Source of the DNA: Dysgonomonas sp. UBA7710 | Lineage (GTDB): Bacteria > Bacteroidota > Bacteroidia > Bacteroidales > Dysgonomonadaceae | Direction of reading: 5' to 3' | NCBI RefSeq assembly: GCF_002482385.1 | Contig: NZ_DLFW01000002.1 | Span: 217,365-281,364 of the forward strand | Length of the DNA: 64,000 nt | Part shown: positions 18,336-27,822 of the stretch, one piece after another | Layout: every line of letters begins with the position of its first letter | How positions within the stretch are numbered: position 1 is the stretch's first letter | Made by a program: the position numbers and the translations under genes | Notes under the pieces: model-generated | Told to the model about the DNA's origin: nothing | Seen by the model: the letters and a program-made list of their open reading frames with translations, nothing else | Database searches by the model: none

Positions 18336-19112
18336 ATGAAAAATAGCATACAAAAAATAATCTTTCGCTACCTGAGTATTGAAAACTACTTACGGCTGTT
18401 ACAAAGATTATTTTTTTTGATGTACAGATGGGGATTACTAAAGAATAAGAAGGAATACGGATACCATTATTATATAAGAAATCTTATTCACGAAGGAGAT
18501 GTGGTAATAGACATCGGGGCTAATCTTGGCTATTACTCTATATTGATATCTTCGTGGGTAGGAAAGTCCGGGATGGTATATTCGGTGGAGCCTATTGCTT
18601 TGTACAATAAGATATTTAATGAAAAAGCCCGCAAAAGAAAGAATATTGTATTGTATCCCTATGCATTAGGAAAAGAAGAAAAAGATGTAACACTGGTATG
18701 TTCTCCGAATGTCGGATATTTAAGGACGGGCTTACCACATGTATATGATTCCCGGAAAGACGGGGATATCCAGGCTCAGGAATTTACATTTGACGCTAAA
18801 ATGAAAGTTCCGTCAAAGTTGTTTTCATCCATAGAAAGACTTGACTATATAAAATGTGATATCGAAGGATTTGAATATATTGTCTTATCCGATATGGAAA
18901 ATATCATAGATGAGTTTAAGCCTATTGTTCAGGTAGAGGTATGGGGCGAAAATGAAGAGCCTATAAAAAACTTATTTAAGAGGCTGGGCTATATCCCTCA
19001 TAAATTATATAACGGAAACCTGACCTTTGATGAAGAGGCTCTGAAAAAATTACCCGGTGATTTTCTGTTTATACACACAGATAGTAAAAACTTATCCGGG
19101 TTATACTCCTGA
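18336..19112 (+). CDS. FkbM family methyltransferase
   Basis: A 258-residue SAM-dependent methyltransferase. Motif I is VVIDIGANLGYYS (about residues 53-65), the acidic SVEP follows, and IKCDIEGFEY is the FkbM-type D-x-EG motif. These enzymes usually O-methylate sugars or polyketides. Position after the lipid A genes suggests a glycan or lipopolysaccharide substrate, but this is inference. The N-terminal 40 residues are basic and hydrophobic. Confidence 0.85.
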   Translation: MKNSIQKIIFRYLSIENYLRLLQRLFFLMYRWGLLKNKKEYGYHYYIRNLIHEGDVVIDIGANLGYYSILISSWVGKSGMVYSVEPIALYNKIFNEKARKRKNIVLYPYALGKEEKDVTLVCSPNVGYLRTGLPHVYDSRKDGDIQAQEFTFDAKMKVPSKLFSSIERLDYIKCDIEGFEYIVLSDMENIIDEFKPIVQVEVWGENEEPIKNLFKRLGYIPHKLYNGNLTFDEEALKKLPGDFLFIHTDSKNLSGLYS

Positions 19113-19198
19113 ATATAGCAGGTAAATGATATCCTGTTTTATTGGAAAAGCCATTTCTCTTTTAAGGCTCTTTTTGATTGTATGTTATTAAAAAGTAG

Positions 19199-19206
19199 TA
19201 CCTTTG
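19199..19206 (+). promoter_or_regulatory. -7 box (TACCTTTG) for typA
   Basis: TAnnTTTG with a TTG (19178-19180) 18 bp upstream, close to ideal spacing. It lies 19 bp before the typA ATG. Confidence 0.6.
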
Positions 19207-19224
19207 CACCCTCAAATCATATAT

Positions 19225-21030
19225 ATGCAAAATATTAGAAATATTGCGATTATCGCGCACGTAGACCACGGTAAGACTACCCTTGTAGATAAGATGCTGC
19301 TTGCCGGACAACTTTTCAGAGGGAATCAATCAACAGGAGAACTTATTCTCGACAATAACGACTTGGAGCGTGAACGTGGAATCACCATCTTGTCCAAGAA
19401 CGTTTCCATCAATTATAAAGGAACAAAGATCAATATAATAGATACTCCCGGACATGCCGACTTTGGAGGTGAGGTAGAACGGGTGTTAAATATGGCTGAC
19501 GGTTGTTTGCTATTAGTTGATGCGTTTGAGGGACCTATGCCGCAAACGCGTTTTGTCTTGCAGAAAGCTATTCAGATGGGACTGAAGCCTATCGTGGTTA
19601 TCAATAAAGTAGATAAGCCGAATTGCCGTCCAGACGAAGTACATGAAATGGTTTTCGACCTTATGTTCAGTCTGGATGCATCAGAGGAACAGTTAGATTT
19701 CCCAACCATATACGGTTCGGCTAAGCAAGGTTGGATGTCTGATGATTGGCGAAAACCCACCGAAGATATTACCCCGCTTCTCGATGCCATTGTAAAGTAT
19801 ATTCCTGCCCCTGAAATTTTGGAAGGTACTCCACAAATGCTGATCACATCGCTTGATTACTCCAAATATGTAGGACGTATAGCCGTAGGTCGTGTCCATC
19901 GCGGTGAATTGAAGGAGAATATGGATGTCTCTCTTTGCAAAAGGGATGGGAGTATAATTAAGACTAAGATAAAAGAAATAAATACATTTGAAGGACTGGG
20001 GCGTACTAAAGTCCCTGTAGTTCAATGTGGAGATATATGTGCCCTGGTAGGAATCGAAGGTTTCGAAATTGGCGATTCGATTGCTAGCATAGAAAATCCT
20101 GAACCGTTACCGACTATTGATATAGATGAGCCTACAATGTCAATGCTTTTCACGATCAATGATTCACCTTTCTTTGGAAAGGATGGTAAGTTTGTGACAT
20201 CACGCCACATACATGACCGTCTGATGAGGGAGCTTGACCGTAATCTGGCTTTGCGCGTAGAATCTACTGCAAGTGCAGACAGCTGGCTGGTATTCGGACG
20301 TGGTATCCTTCACTTGTCTATCCTGATAGAGACAATGCGTCGCGAGGGGTATGAGTTACAGGTAGGACAACCAAAAGTAATTATAAAAGAAATAAACGGC
20401 ATAAAGCATGAGCCGGTAGAAGAATTGACTATTAACCTGCCGGAGGAATATTCCAGTAAGATTATCGATCTGGTAACACGCCGCCGGGGTGAACTGACAA
20501 TGATGGGCAGTAAAAAAGACCGTGTTTATCTTGAGTTTACCATACCGTCGAGAGGTATAATAGGATTGAATAATACAGCTCTTACGCTATCGGCAGGAGA
20601 AGCTGTTATAGCACATCGTTTTCTTGAATTCCAACCATGGAAGGGTGATATAGAAAAACGCGCAAACGGGTCTATCATTGCCAGCGAATCGGGTAACGCT
20701 TTTGCTTACGCTATAGATAAGTTACAAGATCGGGGACGATTCTTCGTTGAGCCTCAAACAGATATTTATATGGGGCAAATTGTCGGCGAACACAATAAGG
20801 ATGGAGATTTGGTCGTGAATCTTACAAAATCCAAGAAATTAACAAATGTGCGTGCATCAGGGACAGATGATAAGGTACGATTGGCTCCAGCCATTATTTT
20901 CAGTCTGGAAGATGCTTTGGAATATATCAAGGAGGATGAATATGTGGAAGTTACTCCTAATTCTATCCGTTTGAGAAAGATATATCTGGATGAAAACGAC
21001 CGTAAGCGCGTCTCTAAAAGCAGCAACTGA
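19225..21030 (+). CDS. typA: ribosome-associated GTPase TypA/BipA
   Basis: A 601-residue translational GTPase related to EF-G. The ATG at 19225 (MQNIRNIAIIAHVDHGKTT) is chosen because an upstream TTG start would overlap the promoter box. G1 is AHVDHGKTT, G2 lies around RERGITILS, G3 is DTPGHADF and G4 is NKVDKP. The BipA-specific C-terminal domain follows. It acts in 50S assembly and stress or cold adaptation. A strong terminator lies 40 bp after the stop. Confidence 0.96.
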   Translation: MQNIRNIAIIAHVDHGKTTLVDKMLLAGQLFRGNQSTGELILDNNDLERERGITILSKNVSINYKGTKINIIDTPGHADFGGEVERVLNMADGCLLLVDAFEGPMPQTRFVLQKAIQMGLKPIVVINKVDKPNCRPDEVHEMVFDLMFSLDASEEQLDFPTIYGSAKQGWMSDDWRKPTEDITPLLDAIVKYIPAPEILEGTPQMLITSLDYSKYVGRIAVGRVHRGELKENMDVSLCKRDGSIIKTKIKEINTFEGLGRTKVPVVQCGDICALVGIEGFEIGDSIASIENPEPLPTIDIDEPTMSMLFTINDSPFFGKDGKFVTSRHIHDRLMRELDRNLALRVESTASADSWLVFGRGILHLSILIETMRREGYELQVGQPKVIIKEINGIKHEPVEELTINLPEEYSSKIIDLVTRRRGELTMMGSKKDRVYLEFTIPSRGIIGLNNTALTLSAGEAVIAHRFLEFQPWKGDIEKRANGSIIASESGNAFAYAIDKLQDRGRFFVEPQTDIYMGQIVGEHNKDGDLVVNLTKSKKLTNVRASGTDDKVRLAPAIIFSLEDALEYIKEDEYVEVTPNSIRLRKIYLDENDRKRVSKSSN

Positions 21031-21069
21031 GATATTCTTTTAATTCTATAAAATAGATTTATATATGAG

Positions 21070-21107
21070 TCCCTCCGCTATGGTTATAGACCGGAGGGAT
21101 TTTTATT
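21070..21107 (+). terminator. intrinsic terminator after typA
   Basis: An 8-bp perfect stem (TCCCTCCG with CGGAGGGA, 21070-21099), a 14-nt loop and a run of T's. Placed 40 bp after typA. Confidence 0.75.
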
Positions 21108-21698
21108 TCCGGTCTACAAAGGCTCTGGTGCATGGAGTGTTAATTTTCTCAGAATTTTTGGGATTTTAATTTTGCTGTCTAACCAAAACATAGTAATTTA
21201 GATGTACTAATAAAATTGCCCAATTATACCTTAGATTAAGTCTTATGGATGTAATAACAGAAGAATTAATAAGAGTACTAAAGAGAAATACTTCCGAGAA
21301 TAAAAATATCATAGATATATTGATGAGTTCTGTATAAGGAGGACCACAAAGAAATGAATATTTTTATTATCACCGTGGTATTGCAGATATGCCCTAAGAT
21401 ATCAGAGGTTGGGAGATGTAAATAATATGCCCGCTTCTCTTATTCCAGATATCACCCATAATTAACTTAAATTACAGCCTGTTACCTATTATTTCAATAA
21501 ATATGCCTCAATCACAAAAATTCAAAAAATCTACAAAATTGATAAATAAATTTGTACAAGTGTATAATCAATTAAATAGACAAAAGCCTGTTAGTCAGGT
21601 TTAAATAATAACTTGAATCAATCGTTTGTTACTCTAAATTAATGCCCTTAGATAAAACCCGGAACTAAACTTGTATATGCTTCACTAATTTATGGAAC
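21108..21698. other. long AT-rich intergenic region upstream of the GH78 gene
   Basis: About 590 bp. The only reading frame of note is a 30-codon ORF (21245-21337, starting MDVITEELIRVLKRN). Its flow resembles the N-terminus of small Bacteroidetes HTH regulators and then stops. It could be a decayed regulator, but the match is weak. The last 200 bp are very AT-rich and probably hold the rhamnosidase promoter. Confidence 0.35.
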
Positions 21699-23990
21699 AT
21701 GAAAAATATCATTAACATTTTCTTATTACTTGCTTGTTATTTAACTAGCTTTCAAATTACAAATGCCCAATCCAGATGGATAACATCGACAGATGAAAAA
21801 GTAAACGAACCGAATACATGGATTGCTTACCGTAAAGACGTATCAGTTGAAAAAGTACCTGCCGCAGTAATAGCCAGAATTGCCGTTGATAGTAAATATT
21901 GGCTTTGGATTAATGGAAAAATGGTTGTTTTTGAAGGAGGACTTAAACGTGGCCCTAATCCGCGGGACACATACTATGATGAAGTGGATATAGCCCCTTT
22001 TCTCAAAAACGGAGATAATAAAATAGCCATTCTTTTATGGTATTTTGGCAAAGAGGGATTTTCTCATAAGAGTAGTGGTAAAGCAGGAATCATTTTTGAT
22101 GCAAAGTTGGGAACTCAGAACTTGATAAGTGATGCTTCGTGGTTATGCAAAATACATCCTGCTTATGGCAACACGGGAGAGCCTTTTCCTAATTATCGTC
22201 TGCCAGAATCAAATATCCGTTTCGATGCGCGCGAGGATATTAATGATTGGCAGACGGCTGATTGTCAAAGTTTATATGGCTTTGGAAACGCCGTTGAACT
22301 GGGGAATTGGGGGGATACTCCCTGGAATAGCCTGATAAAAAGACCAATTCCGTTCTGGAAGGATTTCGGTATTAAGAAAGCGACTAAATTGCAACGGATA
22401 AAAGGTAGAATAAATGATACTATTGTAGCTACTCTCCCTTACAATATGCAGATGACACCTATCGTTGATATTTCTGATAAAGACGGAGGCAATTTGATCT
22501 CTATTTCTACGGATCATACGGAAGCTGGCGGAGATATAAACCTGAGAGCTGAATATATAACAAAGAAAGGAGACCAGCTCTATGAATCTTTAGGTTGGCT
22601 CAATGGACAAAAGATATATGTAACAGTACCATCAGACGTAAAAATTAATGATATAAAATACCGGGAAACCGGCTATAATACAGAAATAGAAGGAACCTTT
22701 TCGTGTAGCGATGCCTTTTATATGCGTTTTTGGGATAAAGCAGTTCGCACACTTTACGTAAATATGCGGGATACATATTTCGATTGCCCGGACAGGGAAC
22801 GTGCCCAATGGTGGGGAGATGTAGTAGTGCTTATGGAGCAGAGTTTCTATACATATTCTTCTTCTACGCATTCATTGATGAGTAAAGCTATAAAAGAACT
22901 TGCTGCGTGGCAGAAAAGTGATGGAACCCTTTTTTCGCCTGTTCCGGCAGGAAATTACGATAAAGAGCTTCCCGGACAAATGCTGGCAAGTATAGGGTAT
23001 TATGGTTTTTGGAATTACTATATGAATACCGGCGACAAAGAAACAATAAAAGAGGTTTATCCTGCAGTGAAAAAATATCTTTCATTATGGACATTGGACA
23101 ATACCGGCTTAACGGCTTTCCGTGCAGGAGGTTGGACCTGGGGTGACTGGGGCGATAGCAAGGATATCCGATTGATCTTTGCAGGCTGGCATTACCTGGC
23201 ACTGAAAGGAGCCGCCCTAATGGCTAATGAACTGGGATATGTTGATGATGCTGAGGAATACAAAGCTATTATGAATAGAGTAAAGAATGGTTATAATTCC
23301 TGCTGGAACGGACTGGCATACAAACATCCTGATTATAAAGGCAGTGCAGATGACCGTGTACAGGCACTGGCTGTTATAGCCGGTATTGCTGATAGGACTA
23401 AATATCCCGATATAATAAAGCTTCTTAATACGCAGTTTTATGCAAGCCCTTATATGGAGAAGTATGTAATAGAGGCTTTGTTTATAATGGGAGAAGGCAA
23501 GTATGCTCTGGAGAGAACCAAAACCCGTTTCTCCAATATGGTGAATCACAAGGGTTATACTACTTTGTTTGAAGGCTGGGATGCAGGCGGATATGGGGGT
23601 GGCAGCGTAAATCATGCATGGAGTGGAGGTGCTTTGAACGTGTTAGCCCAATATGTTTGTGGCGTTTATCCGTTAGAGCCTGCATATAAGGTCTTTAAGA
23701 TAGAACCAAATCCGGCGTCGTTCTCCGATGCATCCATTACGATCCCATCCGTAGCTGGCAAAATAAAATCAGGGTTTGTAAACACAGTCAATGAATTTTT
23801 ACTGAAATTCTCTGTACCTCATGGAACCGAGGCTGTGGTTTATTTGCCGGAAAGCCGGGACAAAACAATTACAGTAAACGGAAAGAAACTCGCCCGTGAA
23901 CAATATGAACCAAAGGAGATTTATAATCATAAGACAAAGCATACTCTGGCTTTTCCGGCAGGTGATTATATATTGTCTGTGAAGAATTAG
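21699..23990 (+). CDS. GH78-like alpha-L-rhamnosidase
   Basis: A 763-residue exported glycoside hydrolase. Residues 1-23 are a signal peptide (cleavage after ITNAQ likely). N-terminal beta-sandwich modules follow (RIAVDSKYWLWINGK). The (alpha/alpha)6 barrel has the family signature DCPDRERAQWWGD and GGWTWGDWGDS. A C-terminal beta domain ends in LAFPAGDYILSV. GH78 enzymes cleave terminal alpha-L-rhamnose from pectin rhamnogalacturonan or plant glycosides by inversion. It lies alone on the plus strand, not in an operon with the susC/susD pair 4 kb away. Confidence 0.83.
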   Translation: MKNIINIFLLLACYLTSFQITNAQSRWITSTDEKVNEPNTWIAYRKDVSVEKVPAAVIARIAVDSKYWLWINGKMVVFEGGLKRGPNPRDTYYDEVDIAPFLKNGDNKIAILLWYFGKEGFSHKSSGKAGIIFDAKLGTQNLISDASWLCKIHPAYGNTGEPFPNYRLPESNIRFDAREDINDWQTADCQSLYGFGNAVELGNWGDTPWNSLIKRPIPFWKDFGIKKATKLQRIKGRINDTIVATLPYNMQMTPIVDISDKDGGNLISISTDHTEAGGDINLRAEYITKKGDQLYESLGWLNGQKIYVTVPSDVKINDIKYRETGYNTEIEGTFSCSDAFYMRFWDKAVRTLYVNMRDTYFDCPDRERAQWWGDVVVLMEQSFYTYSSSTHSLMSKAIKELAAWQKSDGTLFSPVPAGNYDKELPGQMLASIGYYGFWNYYMNTGDKETIKEVYPAVKKYLSLWTLDNTGLTAFRAGGWTWGDWGDSKDIRLIFAGWHYLALKGAALMANELGYVDDAEEYKAIMNRVKNGYNSCWNGLAYKHPDYKGSADDRVQALAVIAGIADRTKYPDIIKLLNTQFYASPYMEKYVIEALFIMGEGKYALERTKTRFSNMVNHKGYTTLFEGWDAGGYGGGSVNHAWSGGALNVLAQYVCGVYPLEPAYKVFKIEPNPASFSDASITIPSVAGKIKSGFVNTVNEFLLKFSVPHGTEAVVYLPESRDKTITVNGKKLAREQYEPKEIYNHKTKHTLAFPAGDYILSVKN

Positions 23991-24024
23991 GAATAAGCTC
24001 CTTTCTCCGAAAATATATTCTTGC

Positions 24025-24032
24025 TATCTTTA
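24025..24032 (+). promoter_or_regulatory. candidate -7 box (TATCTTTA)
   Basis: One mismatch to TAnnTTTG, 24 bp before the preferred ATG of the Nim-like gene. It makes an upstream start codon at 24021 unlikely. Confidence 0.4.
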
Positions 24033-24056
24033 CTTCAAAATAAAGTTTGGCATGCT

Positions 24057-24560
24057 ATGATGACTGTGACTGTTGAGGAACGTACTCTGATAAATGAAAT
24101 TATTCTAAAGAACCAAATATGTTATGTCGGTATGATTGATAGCGATGGCATGCCATATGTCATACCGATGAACTTCGGATATCAGGACGATATTATTTAT
24201 CTGCATTCAGCTCAAGAGGGAGGCAGTATCAAGGCTTTGGCGAAAAATCCGAATGTATGCATAACATTCTGTACAGAGCCTGTATTAACATATCAGAATA
24301 AGGAAGTAGCCTGTAGTTACAGGGTAAAAGGTAGTAGTGTAATATGTCGCGGTCGTGTCGTTTTCGAAGAGAATTATGAAGAAAAGATTAAGGCATTGGA
24401 TATTATAATGCAGCAGTATACCGAAAGAAAATTTACATATTCCATACCATCTATAAATAATGTTCGGATATGGAAGATCGAAATCGAAAGTGTTTCTACG
24501 AAGGTTTTTGGCGTACCACATCCGAACTCACGTAACTATAAAGATAAGCCGGAGTTTTAG
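24057..24560 (+). CDS. pyridoxamine 5'-phosphate oxidase family protein (NimA-like)
   Basis: A flavin-binding split-barrel protein of about 167 residues. The start at 24057 (MMTVTVEERT) fits the promoter box better than the longer frame. Features are ICYVGMIDSDGMPYVIPMNFGY, IYLHSAQEGGSIKAL and VRGRVV-like strands (SVICRGRVVF). NimA homologues reduce 5-nitroimidazoles, and this family is common in anaerobic Bacteroidetes, but whether this copy confers resistance cannot be told. A small RNA locus begins about 50 bp downstream. Confidence 0.78.
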   Translation: MMTVTVEERTLINEIILKNQICYVGMIDSDGMPYVIPMNFGYQDDIIYLHSAQEGGSIKALAKNPNVCITFCTEPVLTYQNKEVACSYRVKGSSVICRGRVVFEENYEEKIKALDIIMQQYTERKFTYSIPSINNVRIWKIEIESVSTKVFGVPHPNSRNYKDKPEF

Positions 24561-24608
24561 ATCATTTACATTTTGTTTAGCAAAGGATAATTAATATGCT
24601 TAAAATAA

Positions 24609-24745
24609 GTTAACAAACATAAGAAAAACATCAAAACATGTTTTATAACATAAAAATCAATTATCTTTGTACTGTGTTTTTCATGGTATTAGATTTAAGG
24701 TTAACAATGAAGATTGGTTGTCGGGATGACAACCTTTTCTTTTTT
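24609..24745 (+). ncRNA. multicopy small RNA locus, copy 2
   Basis: Second member of the three-copy family and the longest match to copy 1, sharing about 135 bp. The palindrome AAAACATGTTTT is at 24633-24644 and the -7 box TATCTTTG at 24662-24669. The transcript would start near 24675 and end at a hairpin (24716-24734) with a U-rich tail (24735-24745), giving about 70 nt. A small frame beginning MVLDLRLTMKIG exists but runs through the terminator. RNA is the simpler reading. Confidence 0.6.
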
Positions 24746-24989
24746 ATATATACAGTATGTAAATAACTGATTCTCAATAAAGCTATTTCCCTAAATCTAA
24801 AGTGTTGCACCGATTAGTACACTTATAGAAGATAAAAGACTAAACATTTACTCATCCAAAGCTAAAACATAACGAATATGAAATTATCCGGTCGTGAATA
24901 TGCCTTTTATAGAGGCAAAGGATAACATACTGAAATATATACAACAATCTTTTATATATGCATGTCAAAATAATTACAGAGGTTGGCAT
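24746..24989. other. intergenic region, no supported gene
   Basis: About 240 bp between small RNA copy 2 and the convergent phosphodiesterase gene. It holds only short frames, such as MKLSGREYAFYRGKG at 24878, with no recognisable relatives. Confidence 0.35.
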
Positions 24990-25883
24990 TTATTCGTCAA
25001 ATACTTCGTCCACAGGTACTCCCCTCCAAGCCTGCGGGCATTTAAGACCGAGTATTTTCGCTATCGTCGGGGCATAATCGTAGTCAATAACGGCTCCTTT
25101 TATCTCATAACCTTTCTTTATGCCCGGTCCGTATATAACAAAGGGGATCTCCACTTCCTGCAAAGATTTCCCCCCATGGCCTTTCTGTATACCTCCATGG
25201 TCTGCAACAACCATTATTACTGTTTCTTTTTCTATCCCGGCATCCTTGACAGCCTGTATTATCTTTCCTATACGGATATCCACCTTTTCCAAAGCTGAAT
25301 AATATTCGGGGGTATCATGTCCCAGCGCGTGGCCCGTATGGTCAGGCTCGTCAAAATGGATAAATGTAAACACCGGTTTTTCAGCTTTTATGATACAGGC
25401 TGCCGTATCTGCCGTCAGGTCTTCGTTCGAGCGGGTAGGTACCATTATATCCACAGTTTCCTTTTCAAGCAGGAATTCGATACCTCCCCAGCTGAATATG
25501 GCCGCTGTTTTGTTTTTTTTCATCTGCTCTTTTACCAAAGTGCAGATTGAAGGGAACTTACCGTATTTGCCGGTTACTACGGATGGTATCTCCGGTGTTT
25601 TGCTGCCCCATTCCGTATATCCGTGCAAGGTAGGCCCGGCGCCCATTAATATGGAAGCCCAGTTGACGGCACTTGAAGACGGCAATACCGATCTGGCTTT
25701 TGCAGTCCAAGCACCGGCTGCTGCCAGTTTTTTCAGGTTGGGCATATCCGCTTTTCCGTAGGCATATCCACCGAAGCCGTCACAGCCGATGACAACGACA
25801 TGCCTGATACCTTTAACCTTTGTCCCGGCATTTAATTGCAATGAACAGGCTATAAGAAATATATACAATAACAGTTTTTTCAT
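24990..25883 (-). CDS. secreted alkaline-phosphatase-superfamily phosphodiesterase (nucleotide pyrophosphatase type)
   Basis: A 297-residue exported enzyme with signal peptide (about residues 1-20). The metal-binding core is complete: IGCDGFGG (Asp35), a nucleophile region LPSSSAVNW with Ser near 69-71 where NPP enzymes usually have Thr, HFDEPDHTGH, and VVADHGG with a later GHGG. It probably hydrolyses phosphodiesters or phosphomonoesters in the periplasm. It lies on the susC-susD strand 400 bp after susD, so it may belong to the same locus. Confidence 0.8.
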   Translation of the reverse strand: MKKLLLYIFLIACSLQLNAGTKVKGIRHVVVIGCDGFGGYAYGKADMPNLKKLAAAGAWTAKARSVLPSSSAVNWASILMGAGPTLHGYTEWGSKTPEIPSVVTGKYGKFPSICTLVKEQMKKNKTAAIFSWGGIEFLLEKETVDIMVPTRSNEDLTADTAACIIKAEKPVFTFIHFDEPDHTGHALGHDTPEYYSALEKVDIRIGKIIQAVKDAGIEKETVIMVVADHGGIQKGHGGKSLQEVEIPFVIYGPGIKKGYEIKGAVIDYDYAPTIAKILGLKCPQAWRGVPVDEVFDE

Positions 25884-26280
25884 TTTCTATTAAAACGTTT
25901 GATTATTTTTTATTTAATTTCAATTCAGCTTATTTATTATTCTTTTTCTTTCTCGACAGTCGCAACGGTTTCCCGCCTGATATCCCCAATCAATCATCCG
26001 GGGTTGCGGGCAAAGCTTCTTGTTGTATAATGTAGAGCAGGTACGTTGTCGTGCCGACCTGTAAAGGAATCTAATCTTCACCTGCAAACCGGCTACAAAA
26101 TTCTCAACGGTTTTCTGCGAATTTGAATACGCATATCAGCCTTACTTCATCTCTGCTCCAATTTATTATTTGTTTTTTCTCTCTTCACACTAAAATCAAA
26201 GTATAAAGTTTTTAATCAGGAAAAAAGAGAGAATATCCATATAGTGTTTGAATTACTCAAACGGTATCTCCGGAATATTC
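25884..26280. other. structured intergenic region between susD and the phosphodiesterase
   Basis: About 400 bp with several GC-rich dyads in an AT-rich setting (CAGGT/ACCTG around 26037-26061; CCCC/GGGG around 25984-26003). The minus strand has a 71-codon frame (25920-26135) with four Cys but no good start. No gene is claimed. It may be a folded RNA or a conserved intergenic element. Confidence 0.3.
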
Positions 26281-27810
26281 CTATTTAAGAATCCACATTA
26301 ACTCATTGTTATTGTCATTGTCATTATACTGACGTTTGATGGCTTCTTCCAGATTTTCCCTGTTATATGAATATTCATCGGCCGAATATCTGTATCGGAC
26401 GGGAATTTTATCCGGCGCAGTCGAATTCATACTTGTTCCGGGATTTATGGGTAATACAGGATAACCCGTTCTCCTGTAATCATAGTAAGCCTCATAAGCA
26501 TGTTGTAAAAAGTATGCTACATATTTTTGTTCAATTATCTTGTTGAGCTTAGAATCAAAACTTCCGGATAATTGAAGTTCGGGATTATCTATATAGGATG
26601 AAATATAAGTATCGGTAATAACCCGGTTATGCGCATATTTTTCGGGAGTAATATCGCGTACAAAACCCATATTGGCTTTGATACCTTCTTTAAAGTAATC
26701 CGAAACATTCCCCGTAATCCATCCGCGAAGGCAAGCCTCCGCCAGAATCAATTGCTGCTCCCCATATCCTATTTTTACCATAGGTTCCCCTACCGGATGT
26801 TCGGTAGATGTATAACGCAGGTTAGGGGAGCAATAGAGTTTAGCTCCGTGAGCTTTTGATACTTCGCCGAAAGGAATGGAAGGATCCACCCCTATATATG
26901 CATCGTAATTGTCGCTCGTAATGCCCTCTTTTATCTTAGCAGCCGAAGGTTCACCAAAATAGAACAACCGGTAATCTTCATACTTTTTCAGTATATCGAC
27001 AAGAACGGACGACAGCATAGCATATTTACATTGATTGGTCGTTAAATCGTTAAATGGATAACGCATACCCGACTGATCTTTGTAAGTCAGCTGAAAATTA
27101 TCTTTATTCGACTGCATCAGAGATTTGTTCTTAACAATGTCGGCAAAACGTGATTTAATGTTGAGATCAGTATCACTTTCTTTTTTCGAAAGGTTTATCA
27201 ATACCTTCAGATGAAAAGCCGTAATCACCTTCTTCCAGCTCTCTTTATCTCCTTTGAATATGATATCGCCGTCGAAAGCTGTTTTCTCTGCTTCCGAAAA
27301 AGAGGTATAAGCCTTGTCCAAATCGTCGAGTATCGCCAGCATAACATCTTTTTGCATATCATATTTGGGCTTTACATTACCAATTTCACCAAATCCGACT
27401 CCGGCATATGGAATATCCCCTAAATTGAGAGACGCATAATACAACGTATATGCTTTGGCAAAATGAGCCAGTCCCTCGTATCCTTTCAGTTTATTTTCAG
27501 GAGTTTTCGATACCATATCGTTACAGTTTACAATAATCGTAAAATTGTCCAGTCCCCATCTGCCCAGATTATTATATTGCAGGTCCGACACTCCTTCGTT
27601 CCAGGTAATCTGCTTAATGAGCACTCCGTCATTGATAAAGGTTTTATTCCCTCCTTTTTCAACCATACTTTTTACGATATAAGTAGCCAGCATAGATGCG
27701 GGAACTGTTGTTGGTGTATCAGGGTTTTCATTGATTTCATCAAAGTCGGAACATGCATTTAACAGTATAACTGATAAAATAACAGATATATATATTTTTA
27801 CTTGTTTCAT
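26281..27810 (-). CDS. SusD/RagB-family nutrient-binding outer membrane lipoprotein
   Basis: A 509-residue protein with a lipoprotein signal (VILLNAC, Cys20) followed by SDFDEINENPDTPT, typical of the SusD-like_2 branch. TPR-type helices carry NLGDIPYAGVG and QLILAEACLRGW. The C-terminus has AYYDYRRTGYPVL and IPVRYRYSADE. It caps the SusC channel and captures substrate on the cell surface. It starts 12 bp after susC and is surely co-transcribed with it. Confidence 0.93.
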   Translation of the reverse strand: MKQVKIYISVILSVILLNACSDFDEINENPDTPTTVPASMLATYIVKSMVEKGGNKTFINDGVLIKQITWNEGVSDLQYNNLGRWGLDNFTIIVNCNDMVSKTPENKLKGYEGLAHFAKAYTLYYASLNLGDIPYAGVGFGEIGNVKPKYDMQKDVMLAILDDLDKAYTSFSEAEKTAFDGDIIFKGDKESWKKVITAFHLKVLINLSKKESDTDLNIKSRFADIVKNKSLMQSNKDNFQLTYKDQSGMRYPFNDLTTNQCKYAMLSSVLVDILKKYEDYRLFYFGEPSAAKIKEGITSDNYDAYIGVDPSIPFGEVSKAHGAKLYCSPNLRYTSTEHPVGEPMVKIGYGEQQLILAEACLRGWITGNVSDYFKEGIKANMGFVRDITPEKYAHNRVITDTYISSYIDNPELQLSGSFDSKLNKIIEQKYVAYFLQHAYEAYYDYRRTGYPVLPINPGTSMNSTAPDKIPVRYRYSADEYSYNRENLEEAIKRQYNDNDNNNELMWILK

Positions 27811-27822
27811 TGTTTTAATATT

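Noticed and set aside
24894..25298. 134-codon plus-strand frame
   Set aside because: It is antisense to the phosphodiesterase gene, whose catalytic motifs are complete.
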